A stretch of DNA of 64,000 nucleotides, taken from the NCBI RefSeq assembly GCF_021491355.1, contig NZ_JAKENF010000004.1:186001-250000 (forward strand), written 5' to 3'. Below, in pieces: positions 35,389 through 44,476 of the stretch. Position numbers and translations under genes: made by a program. Position 1 is the first letter of the stretch. Every line of letters begins with the position of its first letter. The stretch is from Alitabrizicola rongguiensis. Lineage in GTDB: Bacteria > Pseudomonadota > Alphaproteobacteria > Rhodobacterales > Rhodobacteraceae. A model generated the notes under the pieces. The model saw only the letters and a program-made list of their open reading frames with translations, did not search any database and was not told the DNA's origin.

Positions 35389-37458
35389 ATGTTTTGTCTC
35401 CGGCATGCTGCCCCGCTGTTCTTGCCTCTGCTGCTTGGGACCACTGCGCTGGCGCAGAGCGCGGCTGAGATCCCGCCTCCAGGTCCGGACGAGCTCTCGT
35501 TCTCGATCACCAACATGGACCCGTCGGTCAGCCCCGGAACCGACTTCTATCGCTACGCCTCGGGGGCGTGGCAGGACCGTGTGCAGCGTCCCGAGACGCT
35601 GGCAAGCTATGGCATGCTCGACATCATGGGCGAACGGCAGAAGGCGCAGATGAAGGTCGTCCTCGCCCAGGCGGGCGCTGAGGCTGCAACAGCACCCAAG
35701 GGCAGCCCTGTCCAGCAGGTCGGCACGCTCTACAACGCCTTCCTTGACACCGCCGCCCGCGACGCCGCCGGCATGAAACCGCTCCAGCCCCAGCTTGACG
35801 CCATCGCCGCCATCCAGTCGAACGACGATCTGGTGCGTTACCTGGCGACGTCCTGGATCAACACATCCGCCCCTCCGGCCCTGATCGAACTGAAGCCGGA
35901 TATCGGTTTCGCGGACAGTTCGCAGTACGTCATGATGGTCTATGCGGGAGCATTCGGCGTTCCCTTCGACGATGTTCTGGCCGAACCGCCGGACGGTCCC
36001 CGCCGCTCTGCCTACAAGACCTACCTGACGCAGGTGCTGCAGGTGGCGGGCTATGACCCGACCGAGGCCGCGCGCATGGCGGACCTTGCCACGTCGATCG
36101 AATCCGCACTGCAGCCCGGCAAGCTGAACCCGATCGAGGCCAACGAGCCGGTGATGGTCAACAACCCGATCACAGTCGAGGCGATGCAGGCACAGATCCC
36201 CGAACTGGACTTGCAACTCTATCTCGACACGATCGGCATTCCTAAGCCCGGCGAGATGAACCTGATGGAGCCGCGCTACTTCGCCGGCCTGTCCAAGGTT
36301 CTGCGTGAGCACAGCCTGCAGGACATCAAGGACTACATCACGGTCCTGACCATCGCCGGATATTCGGGTGTCCTGTCTACCGCCTTCGACGAGCCGACGC
36401 GCGCTTGGTCTGCCGCTTTGTCGGGCGTGCCCGTCCTGCCCTCGATGGAAGAGCGCGGCCTGGCCCTCGCCGTCGGCGCGCTCGGCCATCCGGTCAGCCA
36501 GATCTACGTCAAGGATTTCTTCACCGACGAACAGAAGGCCGGCGCGACCGAATTGATCGGGCAGATTGTTGGGGCCTTCAAGGCGCGCATTCCCACGCGC
36601 AACTGGCTGACCGAGGCCACCCGCAGCCAGGCGATGGCCAAGGTCGATGCCCTGACCGTGCGCGTCGGATACCCCGACACCTGGATCGACTTTTCAGGTG
36701 TCGAGATCGGCCCCGACCTTGTGACGAACCTCAACGCGACCGCCGCCTTCCAGAACCGCCGGATGCTGGCGAAGTTCGGCAAGCCCGTGGTGCTGGACCA
36801 GTTCTCGACCAAGAACACCTATGCCGTCGCCCAGAACGCCGCCTACAATCCGCAATTGAACGGCTTCGAAATTCCCGCCGCGATCCTGCAGGCGCCGATG
36901 TACGACCCGGACAAGGACTTCGCCGTGAACGTCTGCCGGATCGGCGCGGTCATCGGCCATGAACTGACCCACGGCTTCGACAGCATGGGGCGCCAGTTCG
37001 ACGCGCAGGGCAACATCCGTGACTGGTGGACGCCGGCCGATGCAGAGGCCTTTAACCGGCAGGCGCAGAAGCTGATCGATCAGGCCAATGCCTATGAGGT
37101 CCTTCCCGGCCTGATGGGCAATGGCACGATCGAGGTCGGCGAGAACATGGCCGATGTCGGCGGCCTGACCCTGGCGATGGATGTCCTGCATCAGCACCTT
37201 GCCCAGCATCCGGACCAGAACGTCAAGATCGACGGCCTGACCCCCGAGCAGCGCTGCTTTCTGTCATGGGCGCAGCTGTGGACGACCAAGAGCTCTGACG
37301 AGTTCCTGCGCCTCATCATCGCCAACGATCCGCACCCGCCGGGGCCCTACCGGGCAGTCGCCGCACCCCAGAACCTCGACGCCTTCTATCAGGCCTTCGG
37401 GATCAAGGACGGCGATCCGATGTGGCTGCAACCCGAGAAACGGGTTCAGGCCTGGTGA
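35389..37458 (+). CDS. M13 family zinc metallopeptidase (neprilysin-like)
   Basis: 689 residues from ATG 35389, chosen because it begins a signal peptide (MFCLRHAAPLFLPLLLGTTA); an earlier in-frame ATG at 35347 adds basic residues. M13 N-terminal domain (TDFYRYASGAW) and C-terminal catalytic domain with IGHELTHGFDSMGRQFD (HExxH) and ENMADVGGLTLAMD (ExxxD). It should be a periplasmic or exported oligopeptidase. Length matches M13 peptidases. A hairpin follows the stop. Confidence 0.93.
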   Translation: MFCLRHAAPLFLPLLLGTTALAQSAAEIPPPGPDELSFSITNMDPSVSPGTDFYRYASGAWQDRVQRPETLASYGMLDIMGERQKAQMKVVLAQAGAEAATAPKGSPVQQVGTLYNAFLDTAARDAAGMKPLQPQLDAIAAIQSNDDLVRYLATSWINTSAPPALIELKPDIGFADSSQYVMMVYAGAFGVPFDDVLAEPPDGPRRSAYKTYLTQVLQVAGYDPTEAARMADLATSIESALQPGKLNPIEANEPVMVNNPITVEAMQAQIPELDLQLYLDTIGIPKPGEMNLMEPRYFAGLSKVLREHSLQDIKDYITVLTIAGYSGVLSTAFDEPTRAWSAALSGVPVLPSMEERGLALAVGALGHPVSQIYVKDFFTDEQKAGATELIGQIVGAFKARIPTRNWLTEATRSQAMAKVDALTVRVGYPDTWIDFSGVEIGPDLVTNLNATAAFQNRRMLAKFGKPVVLDQFSTKNTYAVAQNAAYNPQLNGFEIPAAILQAPMYDPDKDFAVNVCRIGAVIGHELTHGFDSMGRQFDAQGNIRDWWTPADAEAFNRQAQKLIDQANAYEVLPGLMGNGTIEVGENMADVGGLTLAMDVLHQHLAQHPDQNVKIDGLTPEQRCFLSWAQLWTTKSSDEFLRLIIANDPHPPGPYRAVAAPQNLDAFYQAFGIKDGDPMWLQPEKRVQAW

Positions 37459-37467
37459 AAGGCAAAA

Positions 37468-37488
37468 GCCGGGGCGACTGACCCCGGC
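37468..37488 (+). terminator. hairpin after the M13 peptidase gene
   Basis: GCCGGGG at 37468-37474 and CCCCGGC at 37482-37488 around a 7-base loop, 10 bp past the stop. No T-run. Confidence 0.45.
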
Positions 37489-37667
37489 ATTCCCGGGCAA
37501 TGGCCTCAATGCTGTTCAACTTTGATCGCTATTGGGGCAGGTCCAATCCAGAGCCGTCAATGGCCTGTTGTGCCGCAGCAATGGGACCGAATTTGCAGCG
37601 ATGAAAGTCCACGGCGGCATGCGCATCGCTTCAGAGCGACGTCGCACCACGCCGCAAAAGTGCCATC

Positions 37668-38435
37668 GTGTCCAGTCAGAATAGCGACATGCAAACCGAC
37701 ACGCGCAGCGCGCTTCGAATTCAGGACATCACGCTCTCGCCGCTAAAGCGCGCCGCCGAATGGCTTCTGTTACTCGGCGTCCTGTCGATTTTGATTGCCA
37801 TCCTTTTGGCGTTCCCGGCGATCTTCTATGCAGGGGGCGCCAAGTCACGGGTAGGCGCGTTCATGGATCGTGCCGACTACACCGGGCTAAGCATCGTGTT
37901 GCTCGGCACGTTCTGGTGGCTGACCACCGCCGTCCTTTCCGAAAGGCAGGCCCATGATCCTGCCCAGCCGGAAAGCGCTCGCGCCGTGAACCAGAGAATC
38001 GGCCGAGTCTTCATTTTGGTCCCGGTGACCACGTACATGATTGCCTACGCAACCGTTGCTTTGATCTTTCCTGCAGCCGAAATGGCCTTTCTCGGACGCA
38101 CGATCCATCTCCCGATGAAGGTCGAGTCTGTCTGGTGGGCCAGGGATCGCGATTGCCATTACAAAGCACGGGTTCATATCCCGGGGTTCCCGGATATGAC
38201 GGAGTTCTGTCTCTCCCCCACTCTGTTCCGAGCATACCATCCCGCGGACACGTTGGTGGCAAGCATCCGCGTTCATGACACGCTCTACGTGATCCGGGGG
38301 ATGAATTGGGCGGCCGATGCAAGCACAGGAGCCGGTGCCGACGAGACTCTCCCGCCGGAATTCGCCGCCTTCGTCCTTCACCGCGCATTGGCCAAAGCGG
38401 CCACGGCTCACTCGGCCCGTGATCCGGAAAAATGA
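37668..38435 (+). CDS. hypothetical membrane protein
   Basis: Up to 255 residues; GTG at 37668 or ATG at 37689 could be the start and neither has a strong ribosome site. Three hydrophobic segments (LLLLGVLSILIAILLAFPAI near 34-53, YTGLSIVLLGTFWWLTTAVL near 71-90, and VFILVPVTTYMIAYATVALIF near 114-134) are followed by a soluble C-terminal region with two cysteines (RDCHYK, EFCLSP). No family recognised. Codon use and base composition are less GC-biased than the neighbours, which may mean recent arrival. Confidence 0.6.
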   Translation: MSSQNSDMQTDTRSALRIQDITLSPLKRAAEWLLLLGVLSILIAILLAFPAIFYAGGAKSRVGAFMDRADYTGLSIVLLGTFWWLTTAVLSERQAHDPAQPESARAVNQRIGRVFILVPVTTYMIAYATVALIFPAAEMAFLGRTIHLPMKVESVWWARDRDCHYKARVHIPGFPDMTEFCLSPTLFRAYHPADTLVASIRVHDTLYVIRGMNWAADASTGAGADETLPPEFAAFVLHRALAKAATAHSARDPEK

Positions 38436-38438
38436 AAA

Positions 38439-38459
38439 GGGGCCGCGAGGCCCCAATTT
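38439..38459 (+). terminator. terminator after the hypothetical membrane protein gene
   Basis: GGGGCC-GCGA-GGCCCC followed by AATTTCTT, directly after the stop codon at 38435. Confidence 0.65.
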
Positions 38460-38469
38460 CTTGACTCTA

Positions 38470-38508
38470 CATACGGAATGCATACGGAAATCATACGATT
38501 TTCATATG
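38470..38508. repeat. four 11-bp-spaced CATACG-type repeats
   Basis: CATACG, CATACG, CATACG and CATATG begin at 38470, 38481, 38492 and 38503, exactly 11 bp apart. The first two units share CATACGGAA. They lie in a short AT-rich gap between a terminator and the 3' end of the leftward oxidoreductase gene. The one-helical-turn spacing puts all copies on one face of the DNA. Confidence 0.6.
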
Positions 38509-38516
38509 CCCGTCTG

Positions 38517-41006
38517 TCAGCCATCCACCCGGATGCGGGCGTTCGTCGGGTCGAAGGGGCTGTCCTCGACCACCTCGGCATTCCACAGCTCGCGCAGCAT
38601 CCTGACCTGCAGCTTCTGCCCCACCTGCGCCAGGTCCGGGCGGACATAGCCCATGCCGATCTGCTTGCCGAACGCCACCGAATAGCCGCCCGACGTGAGG
38701 CGCCCGATCTTCTCGCCGTTCAGCACCAGCGCCTCCTTGCCCCAAGGGTCGGCATCAGCCGGGCCGTCGATCAGCACCGTCACGCATTTGGCGCGGATGC
38801 CGGTATCGATCATCGCCTGCTTGCCGGTGAAATCCTTGGAAAGATCGATGAATCTGTCCAGGCCCCCTTCCAGCGGCGTCGCATCCCGGCCCAGTTCGTT
38901 GCCGAAGGCGCGGTAGGATTTCTCCTGCCGCAGCCAGTTCTGCGCCCGTGCTCCGACCAGCTTCAGCCCGTGCTTCTCGCCCGCCGCCATCAACTGGTCC
39001 CAGAGGTAGTTCTGCATCTCGATCGGGTGATGGAGTTCCCAGCCCAACTCGCCCGTATAGGCCACGCGGATCGCGTTGACCGGGCACATGCCCAGCTCGA
39101 TCTTGCGCGCCGACAGCCACGGAAAGCGCTTGTTGCCCAGCACCGTCTCGGGATCGGCGTCCTTGACGATCTCCTTCAGGATCGCGCGCGAAGTCGGCCC
39201 GGCGATGGCGTAAACGCCCCACTGGGTGGTGACATCGTGGATGTCGATGTAACCGCCACCCGCCGCCATGAAGTCATCGGCTGATTTCTGGAGGAAATCA
39301 TAGTCATAGGCCGTCCAGGCTCCAGCAGAGACGAGGTAGTATTCGTTCTCCTTCAGCCGGACGATGGTGTACTCCGTGCGCACCGTGCCGTGTTCGGTCA
39401 GAGCATAGGTCAGGTTGATACGGCCCACGCCCGGCAGCTTGTTGCAGGTGAACTTGTCGAGGAAAGCCGTCGCCCCCGGGCCACGCAGCAGGTGCTTGGT
39501 GAAGGCCGAAGCGTTGATGAGTCCGGCGGTCTTGCGGATCGCCTGCGCTTCCAGCACCGCGTATTCCCACCAGCCACCGCGGCGGAAGGACCGCGAGTTG
39601 TGGTCGTCGAACCCGATCGGCGCGTAGTAGTTCGGCCGTTCCCAGCCGTTCACCTGCCCGAACTGCGCGCCCGCCGCCTTTTCGCGGTCATAGGAGGGCG
39701 AGGTGCGCAGCGGCCGGCAGGCCTCACGCTCTTCGTCCGGGTGGTGCAGGATGAAGACGTGGTCGTAGCATTCCTCGTTCTTGCGCGCGGCATACTCGGT
39801 CGTCATCCAGTTGCCGTAGCGCTTGGGGTCGAGCGAAGCCATGTCGATCTCGGCCTCGCCCTGCGTCATCAGCTGGGCAAGGTAATAGCCGGTACCGCCC
39901 GCCGCGGTGATGCCGAAGCTGAAGCCTTCTGCCAGCCACATGTTGCGCAAACCCGGCGCCGGGCCGACCAGCGGGTTGCCATCGGGGGTGTAGCAGATCG
40001 GGCCGTTGAAATCGTCCTTCAGACCGGCGGTCTCGGACGACGGGATACGGTGGATCATGCTCATGTATTCCGCCTCGATCCGTTCCAGATCGAGCGGGAA
40101 GAGGTCGGCGCGGAACGACTCCGGCACGTCGTAGAGGAAGCGCGCAGGCGCGCCCTTCTCATAGGGGCCAAGGATCCAGCCGCCACGTTCCTCGCGGACA
40201 TACCACTTGGCGTCGGCGTCGCGCAGGACAGGGTGCTGCGGGTTGGTCTTGCGCCATTCGACCAGCGCCGGATCGGGCTCGGTCACGATGTACTGGTGCT
40301 CGACCGGGATCGCCGGGATCTTGATGCCGAGGAGCCGCGCCGTGCGCTGCGCGTGGTTGCCGGTGGCGGTCACGACATGCTCGGCGGTGATGTCGAAGGT
40401 CTCCTCGCCCGGAACCAGCATGCCGCCCTTCTCGACCATCCGCGAGCAGGACACGATCCATTCCGACCCGGTCCAGCGATAGCCGTTGACCTGAACCTTC
40501 CGTTCGATCGTCGCGCCAAGCTGGCGCGCACCCTTGGCCATCGCCTGAGTGACGTCGGCCGGGTTGATGTAGCCGTCCTGCGGATGGAACAGCGCGCCCT
40601 TCAGGTCCTCGGTCCGCACCAGCGGCCAGCGGTCCTTGATCTCCTTGGGCGACAGGAACTCGTGATAGACGCCCGCAGTCTCGGCCACGCTCGAATAGAG
40701 CATGTATTCGTCCATCCGCGCATCGGTCTGGGCCATGCGCAGGTTGCCCACGACGTAGAAGCCGGGGTTCAGGCCCGTCTCGGCCTCGAGTCCCTTGTAG
40801 AAGTCCACCGAGTACTTGTGGATGTGGGTCGTGGCGTAGCTCATGTTGAACAGCGGCAGAAGGCCCGCCGCATGCCAGGTCGAGCCGGACGTCAGTTCGT
40901 CCCGCTCGATCAGCATCGTGTCCCAGCCCGCCTTCGCGAGGTGGTAGGCGATGCCGGTTCCGACCGCACCGCCGCCGACGACCAGTGCTTTGACATGGGT
41001 TTTCAT
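38517..41006 (-). CDS. FAD-dependent dimethylglycine/sarcosine dehydrogenase-type enzyme (GcvT family)
   Basis: 829 residues. N-terminal DAO-type FAD domain (ALVVGGGAVGTGIAYHLAKAG; SGSTWHAAGLLPLFN with the His used for covalent flavin in relatives). C-terminal GcvT-like folate-binding domains (from about residue 440: REACRPLRTSPSYDREKA, then GELGWELHHP, ending FDPTNARIRVDG). Such proteins demethylate N-methylglycines, passing one-carbon units to tetrahydrofolate. Which substrate is used is not clear. It is monocistronic. Confidence 0.9.
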   Translation of the reverse strand: MKTHVKALVVGGGAVGTGIAYHLAKAGWDTMLIERDELTSGSTWHAAGLLPLFNMSYATTHIHKYSVDFYKGLEAETGLNPGFYVVGNLRMAQTDARMDEYMLYSSVAETAGVYHEFLSPKEIKDRWPLVRTEDLKGALFHPQDGYINPADVTQAMAKGARQLGATIERKVQVNGYRWTGSEWIVSCSRMVEKGGMLVPGEETFDITAEHVVTATGNHAQRTARLLGIKIPAIPVEHQYIVTEPDPALVEWRKTNPQHPVLRDADAKWYVREERGGWILGPYEKGAPARFLYDVPESFRADLFPLDLERIEAEYMSMIHRIPSSETAGLKDDFNGPICYTPDGNPLVGPAPGLRNMWLAEGFSFGITAAGGTGYYLAQLMTQGEAEIDMASLDPKRYGNWMTTEYAARKNEECYDHVFILHHPDEEREACRPLRTSPSYDREKAAGAQFGQVNGWERPNYYAPIGFDDHNSRSFRRGGWWEYAVLEAQAIRKTAGLINASAFTKHLLRGPGATAFLDKFTCNKLPGVGRINLTYALTEHGTVRTEYTIVRLKENEYYLVSAGAWTAYDYDFLQKSADDFMAAGGGYIDIHDVTTQWGVYAIAGPTSRAILKEIVKDADPETVLGNKRFPWLSARKIELGMCPVNAIRVAYTGELGWELHHPIEMQNYLWDQLMAAGEKHGLKLVGARAQNWLRQEKSYRAFGNELGRDATPLEGGLDRFIDLSKDFTGKQAMIDTGIRAKCVTVLIDGPADADPWGKEALVLNGEKIGRLTSGGYSVAFGKQIGMGYVRPDLAQVGQKLQVRMLRELWNAEVVEDSPFDPTNARIRVDG

Positions 41007-41158
41007 GGGCAGACTCCGTCCCGAAAGATTTGGCCCATAGATGCCCGATCGTGCCGCCAGCGGGCAAGGTGCGCCGACCTTTGGCGTCCGAAAACGACAT
41101 GTGCGACATGTCGCAGCCGGAGCTTGACCGGTTAGCTCGCGGCGGATAGCCCAACGGA

Positions 41159-41551
41159 ATGACGCTGCGCCGATCCCCGCCTGATTTGCTCAACCGCCTC
41201 GTTCTGGCGGCGATGATGGCCATGATGACGGCTGCAGCGCTTCTGCCCGCCGGCTGGATGCCGCACCGCTCATCGGCCGAGATGCTGACACTGGTCCTCT
41301 GCACGCCGGATGGCCCAGAGGAAGTGCAGATGCCGCTTTCGGGCGACACGGCACCTTCCGAGGATCAATCGTCACCGCAGACCTGCGTCTGGGCTCTCGC
41401 TCAAGCTTTGGCGCTAGTGCCCGACCTGCCCGCGGTTCCTGCGGCGCCCGAAGTCATCGCACCTGCGCCGACTGACACCGCATGGCATGATCTCGTGCCG
41501 AATGCCCCTCCGGAAACACCTACGGCCAGAGGCCCCCCGTTCGTCGCCTGA
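41159..41551 (+). CDS. DUF2946-like small membrane/periplasmic protein
   Basis: 130 residues with one N-terminal hydrophobic segment (LVLAAMMAMMTAAALLPAGW), then MLTLVLCTPDG and a proline/alanine-rich tail ending TPTARGPPFVA. The layout resembles DUF2946 proteins that often precede metal-uptake or PepSY genes. It is 38 bp upstream of the PepSY gene and likely in one operon. Function unknown. Confidence 0.65.
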   Translation: MTLRRSPPDLLNRLVLAAMMAMMTAAALLPAGWMPHRSSAEMLTLVLCTPDGPEEVQMPLSGDTAPSEDQSSPQTCVWALAQALALVPDLPAVPAAPEVIAPAPTDTAWHDLVPNAPPETPTARGPPFVA

Positions 41552-41589
41552 TTTCGACCCTTTTCACGAAATCTCGCAGGAGACCTCTG

Positions 41590-42978
41590 ATGGACAACGT
41601 CCAATCCCAGGCCGCCAATCTGGCGCGCCCCAATCGTCATTACTTCACTGCCTGGCGCTGGCACTTCTATGCCGGGCTCTACGTCATCCCGTTCCTGCTG
41701 GTGCTGGCCACGACCGGCCTTGTCATGCTGTGGATCAGTGCAACGACAGAACTGAATGGCGAACGCGGTTTTGTCACCCCGAAGGGCAGCCCGCTTGCGG
41801 TCTCTGCCCAGCAGGCCGTGGCCGAGGCTGCCATCCCCGGTGGCGCGGCCAGCCAGTACATCGAACCGCTTGGCCCAGATCGCGTTGCCGTCTTCAAGGT
41901 CGATGCGGGCGAGGAATCAATGACAGTCGTGATCGACCCCTATAGCGGCGCGGTCGTCGAGACCTTCCCTTGGCGCGCCGGCTGGTACGACTTCGCCAAC
42001 GACATCCACGGCAGCCTTTTGATCGGAGACTTCGGTGATCGTCTGATCGAGACGGCCGCCAGCCTCGGTGTGCTCCTTGTGGTCACCGGCATCTATCTGC
42101 ACTGGCCACGCAACGGCTCGGGCAACCCCTTCGCTCCCAGGCTTGCGGCGCGGGGGCGTGCCTGGTGGAAATCACTGCACGGTGTCGTCGGCTGGTGGAT
42201 GTCACTGGTGATGCTCGTCTTCTTCGTGTCCGGCCTCAGTTGGGCCGGCATCTGGGGCGACAAGTTCGTTCAGGCCTGGAGCACCTTCCCGGCCGAGAAG
42301 TGGGATGCCGTGCCGCTGTCGGACAAGACCCATGCCGACATGAACCACGGTGCGTCAAAGGAAGTGCCATGGGCATTGGAAAAGACGCCGATGCCCGAGT
42401 CCGGCTCTCTGGCCGGTCAACCGGCGGTGGCCGCCCCCGCGACTTTCGATGATGTCGTCGGTTTTGCCCGGGCACTTGGCTTCGCCGGACGCTTCCAGGT
42501 CAACATGCCGGCGGGCGAGGAAGGGGTCTGGACCATCAGCCATGACTCCATGTCGAACGATGGTCACGATCCGTGGGGTGACCGGACGATCCATATCGAC
42601 CAGTACACTGGCAACATTCTGGCCGACGTGCGTTATGCCGACTACTCGACCTATGCCAAGATGATGGCCTGGGGCGTGGCCTTCCACGAAGGCGACATGG
42701 GGATCTGGAACCTTGCACTGAACACGCTGTTCTGCCTGTCGATGATCTTCCTGCCGATCTCTGGCGTGGTCCTGTGGTGGAAGCGGCGCCCTGAAGGCGC
42801 GGCGCGCATTGGCGCCCCGCCTCGCCCGCAAGACATGACGCTTTGGAAAGGCGCATTGGTGATCGTTCTGGCGGTCGGCGCCATGTTTCCGCTGGCGGGC
42901 ATCGCCATGCTGGCTGTGGTTGCCATCGATGCGCTTATGCTGCGGTTTGCTCCAGGGCTGCGCCGCGCCCTGAATTGA
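41590..42978 (+). CDS. PepSY-associated transmembrane protein (PiuB-like)
   Basis: 462 residues: a first membrane segment (WHFYAGLYVIPFLLVLATTGLV), periplasmic PepSY domain, a second pair around LGVLLVVTGIYLHWPR and LHGVVGWWMSLVMLVFFVSG, another PepSY region (DQYTGNILADVRYADYS) and C-terminal membrane segments. Such proteins are often iron-regulated reductase-like components of siderophore or copper uptake. It follows the DUF2946-like gene and ends at a strong bidirectional terminator. Confidence 0.88.
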   Translation: MDNVQSQAANLARPNRHYFTAWRWHFYAGLYVIPFLLVLATTGLVMLWISATTELNGERGFVTPKGSPLAVSAQQAVAEAAIPGGAASQYIEPLGPDRVAVFKVDAGEESMTVVIDPYSGAVVETFPWRAGWYDFANDIHGSLLIGDFGDRLIETAASLGVLLVVTGIYLHWPRNGSGNPFAPRLAARGRAWWKSLHGVVGWWMSLVMLVFFVSGLSWAGIWGDKFVQAWSTFPAEKWDAVPLSDKTHADMNHGASKEVPWALEKTPMPESGSLAGQPAVAAPATFDDVVGFARALGFAGRFQVNMPAGEEGVWTISHDSMSNDGHDPWGDRTIHIDQYTGNILADVRYADYSTYAKMMAWGVAFHEGDMGIWNLALNTLFCLSMIFLPISGVVLWWKRRPEGAARIGAPPRPQDMTLWKGALVIVLAVGAMFPLAGIAMLAVVAIDALMLRFAPGLRRALN

Positions 42979-42981
42979 AAG

Positions 42982-43014
42982 CGAAAGGCGCGGCGATTGA
43001 CGCCGCGCCTTTCG
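42982..43014. terminator. strong bidirectional terminator
   Basis: CGAAAGGCGCGGCG at 42982-42995 is the exact complement of CGCCGCGCCTTTCG at 43001-43014, giving a perfect 14-bp stem, with a T-rich tract (CTCTTTTTCTC) a few bases later on the plus strand. It separates the convergent PepSY and chrR genes. Confidence 0.75.
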
Positions 43015-43043
43015 ATCTCTTTTTCTCTGTCGACGTCCTGACT

Positions 43044-43682
43044 TTAGATCCGCAGGAAGGGCTGCGCCAAACGCGGTATCAGGCTGCGGAACCGCAGCGG
43101 CGCGTCGGTGGCCGCCAGGCAGATGCAGGCCTCGCCCACCTCGGCCACCGGCGTGTGATCAACCTCCTCGGTCGCTATCTCGACATCGCCGGGACCGAAG
43201 CGATCGGTCTCGTCGCGGAACGCACCCTGAAGCACCAGCGTCAGTTCCATACCGCGATGGCCGTGATCGGGCACCGACTGGCCAGCGGGAATGTACAGAA
43301 GCCGGGCCGATGCTCCCTTTCCCGTGCGCAGGATCGCTTGCCGAACCCCCATGCCGACGGGGCGCCAGCGGACGGACTCAAGGTCGCCGCCGACATAATC
43401 AGTCAGTGGCGCGGGCAGTACCGACCGACGGCGCGAGGTTATGGCCTCTGCGCGAGACTGGGGCAATGCGAGGATACGGGCCAGCATATCGTCCATCTCG
43501 CCCGACGGTGCCGATGCCGTTTCGACGAGGGCGCCGCCCACCGCGTCAAACGCGGCGGCGCGGGCGCGACATTCGTCGCACATCGAAACGTGAGTCGCGA
43601 CAATAAGGCTGAAGGCCTCGGGCAGCTCGCCGGCCGAGTAGGCCATCAAGAGTTGATCTGACAGGTGGTGGCGGATCGTCAT
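43044..43682 (-). CDS. chrR: ChrR-family zinc anti-sigma factor
   Basis: 212 residues, the length of Rhodobacter sphaeroides ChrR. The N-terminal zinc-binding anti-sigma domain has H6, H31, C35 and C38 (HVSMCDECRA). The C-terminal cupin domain has VPDHGHRGMELTLVLQG and EVDHTPV with its metal-type histidines and glutamate. In R. sphaeroides, ChrR holds sigma-E until singlet oxygen triggers release and degradation. The gene follows rpoE by 9 bp in the same transcript. Confidence 0.95.
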   Translation of the reverse strand: MTIRHHLSDQLLMAYSAGELPEAFSLIVATHVSMCDECRARAAAFDAVGGALVETASAPSGEMDDMLARILALPQSRAEAITSRRRSVLPAPLTDYVGGDLESVRWRPVGMGVRQAILRTGKGASARLLYIPAGQSVPDHGHRGMELTLVLQGAFRDETDRFGPGDVEIATEEVDHTPVAEVGEACICLAATDAPLRFRSLIPRLAQPFLRI

Positions 43683-43691
43683 GGTCGTCTT

Positions 43692-44228
43692 TCAGCTCAT
43701 GTTCCGGCGCAAGCGATCCAGCGCCAGACGAATACGGGATTTGATCGTGCCGAGGGGCAGGCCCGTCTCGGCGGCGATTTCGGAATGGGACAGCTCGCCA
43801 AAATAAGCGCGCTGGATCAGGACACGCTGATTTTCAGGCAGGTCGGCCAGAGCTTCGACCAGCCGACGGCTTTCCTGCTGCAGTTCGAAGACGTCGGCCT
43901 GATCGGGCTCGTCCTCTGGACCCCACGGCAGATCCTCTGGCTCCGGACGACGCGACTTGCGCAGCAAGTCGATACGCCGGTTGCGGGCGATGGTGAATAT
44001 CCACGTCGAGACACTGGCGCGGGCGGGATCATACAGATGCGCCTTCTGCCAGAGAATCGACATGACATCCTGAGTGCATTCCTCGGCCTGAGCATCCGAT
44101 GCCCCTGCCTTGCGCAGGAAGGCCCGGACACGCGGCGCGTAATAGGCGAAGATCGCAGAAAACGCCTGTTCATCTGCATGGTCGCGCACCCTCAGCACCA
44201 GTGCCGGCCAGTCAGCCTCGTCCTCCAT
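43692..44228 (-). CDS. rpoE: ECF sigma factor, RpoE/sigma-E of the singlet-oxygen response
   Basis: 178 residues. Sigma-70 region 2 (FSAIFAYYAPRVRAFLRKAG, AEECTQDVMSILWQKAHLYD, ARASVSTWIFTIARNRRIDL) and region 4 (LPENQRVLIQRAYFGELSHS, GLPLGTIKSRIRLALDRLRR). I recall near-identical blocks in R. sphaeroides RpoE. ATG 44228 gives the family length; a more upstream ATG at 44378 would run through its own promoter. It is autoregulated through the TGATCC promoter upstream. Confidence 0.94.
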   Translation of the reverse strand: MEDEADWPALVLRVRDHADEQAFSAIFAYYAPRVRAFLRKAGASDAQAEECTQDVMSILWQKAHLYDPARASVSTWIFTIARNRRIDLLRKSRRPEPEDLPWGPEDEPDQADVFELQQESRRLVEALADLPENQRVLIQRAYFGELSHSEIAAETGLPLGTIKSRIRLALDRLRRNMS

Positions 44229-44347
44229 CCGCTTCACTGCTTTTCCCGACCTCTGCGGATGAAAACTCCGAACACGCACAGGATAGCCGGGCTGATCCAG
44301 TGGCGCATCCGCTTTCTCGCAAGGGGACATGTCGAAGCTCATGTGCA

Positions 44348-44377
44348 AGTTTACGTGGATTGCACGCAACCGGATCA
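44348..44377 (-). promoter_or_regulatory. sigma-E-type promoter for rpoE-chrR
   Basis: On the minus strand TGATCC (44377-44372), an 18-bp spacer and TAAACT (44353-44348). TGATCC is the -35 hexamer of R. sphaeroides sigma-E promoters. It is 120 bp upstream of the rpoE start and implies autoactivation. Confidence 0.75.
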
Positions 44378-44418
44378 CTGCTATCGCACGAGCACTGCAA
44401 GAGGTAGCTGCCCATTAA

Positions 44419-44448
44419 TGATCCACGGGCGGAAAGCCCGCGTAGAAA
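44419..44448 (+). promoter_or_regulatory. sigma-E-type promoter for the five-gene stress operon
   Basis: TGATCC (44419-44424), an 18-bp spacer and TAGAAA (44443-44448), 28 bp before the GTG of the FAD oxidoreductase gene. It has the same -35 hexamer and spacing as the divergent rpoE promoter 41 bp away. Confidence 0.75.
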
Positions 44449-44476
44449 TAACTGACCTCGCAAAGAAAAGGCCCAA

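Noticed and set aside
38470-38508. CRISPR-like array
   Set aside because: Units are only 11 bp with no spacers and no cas genes; kept as a short tandem repeat instead.
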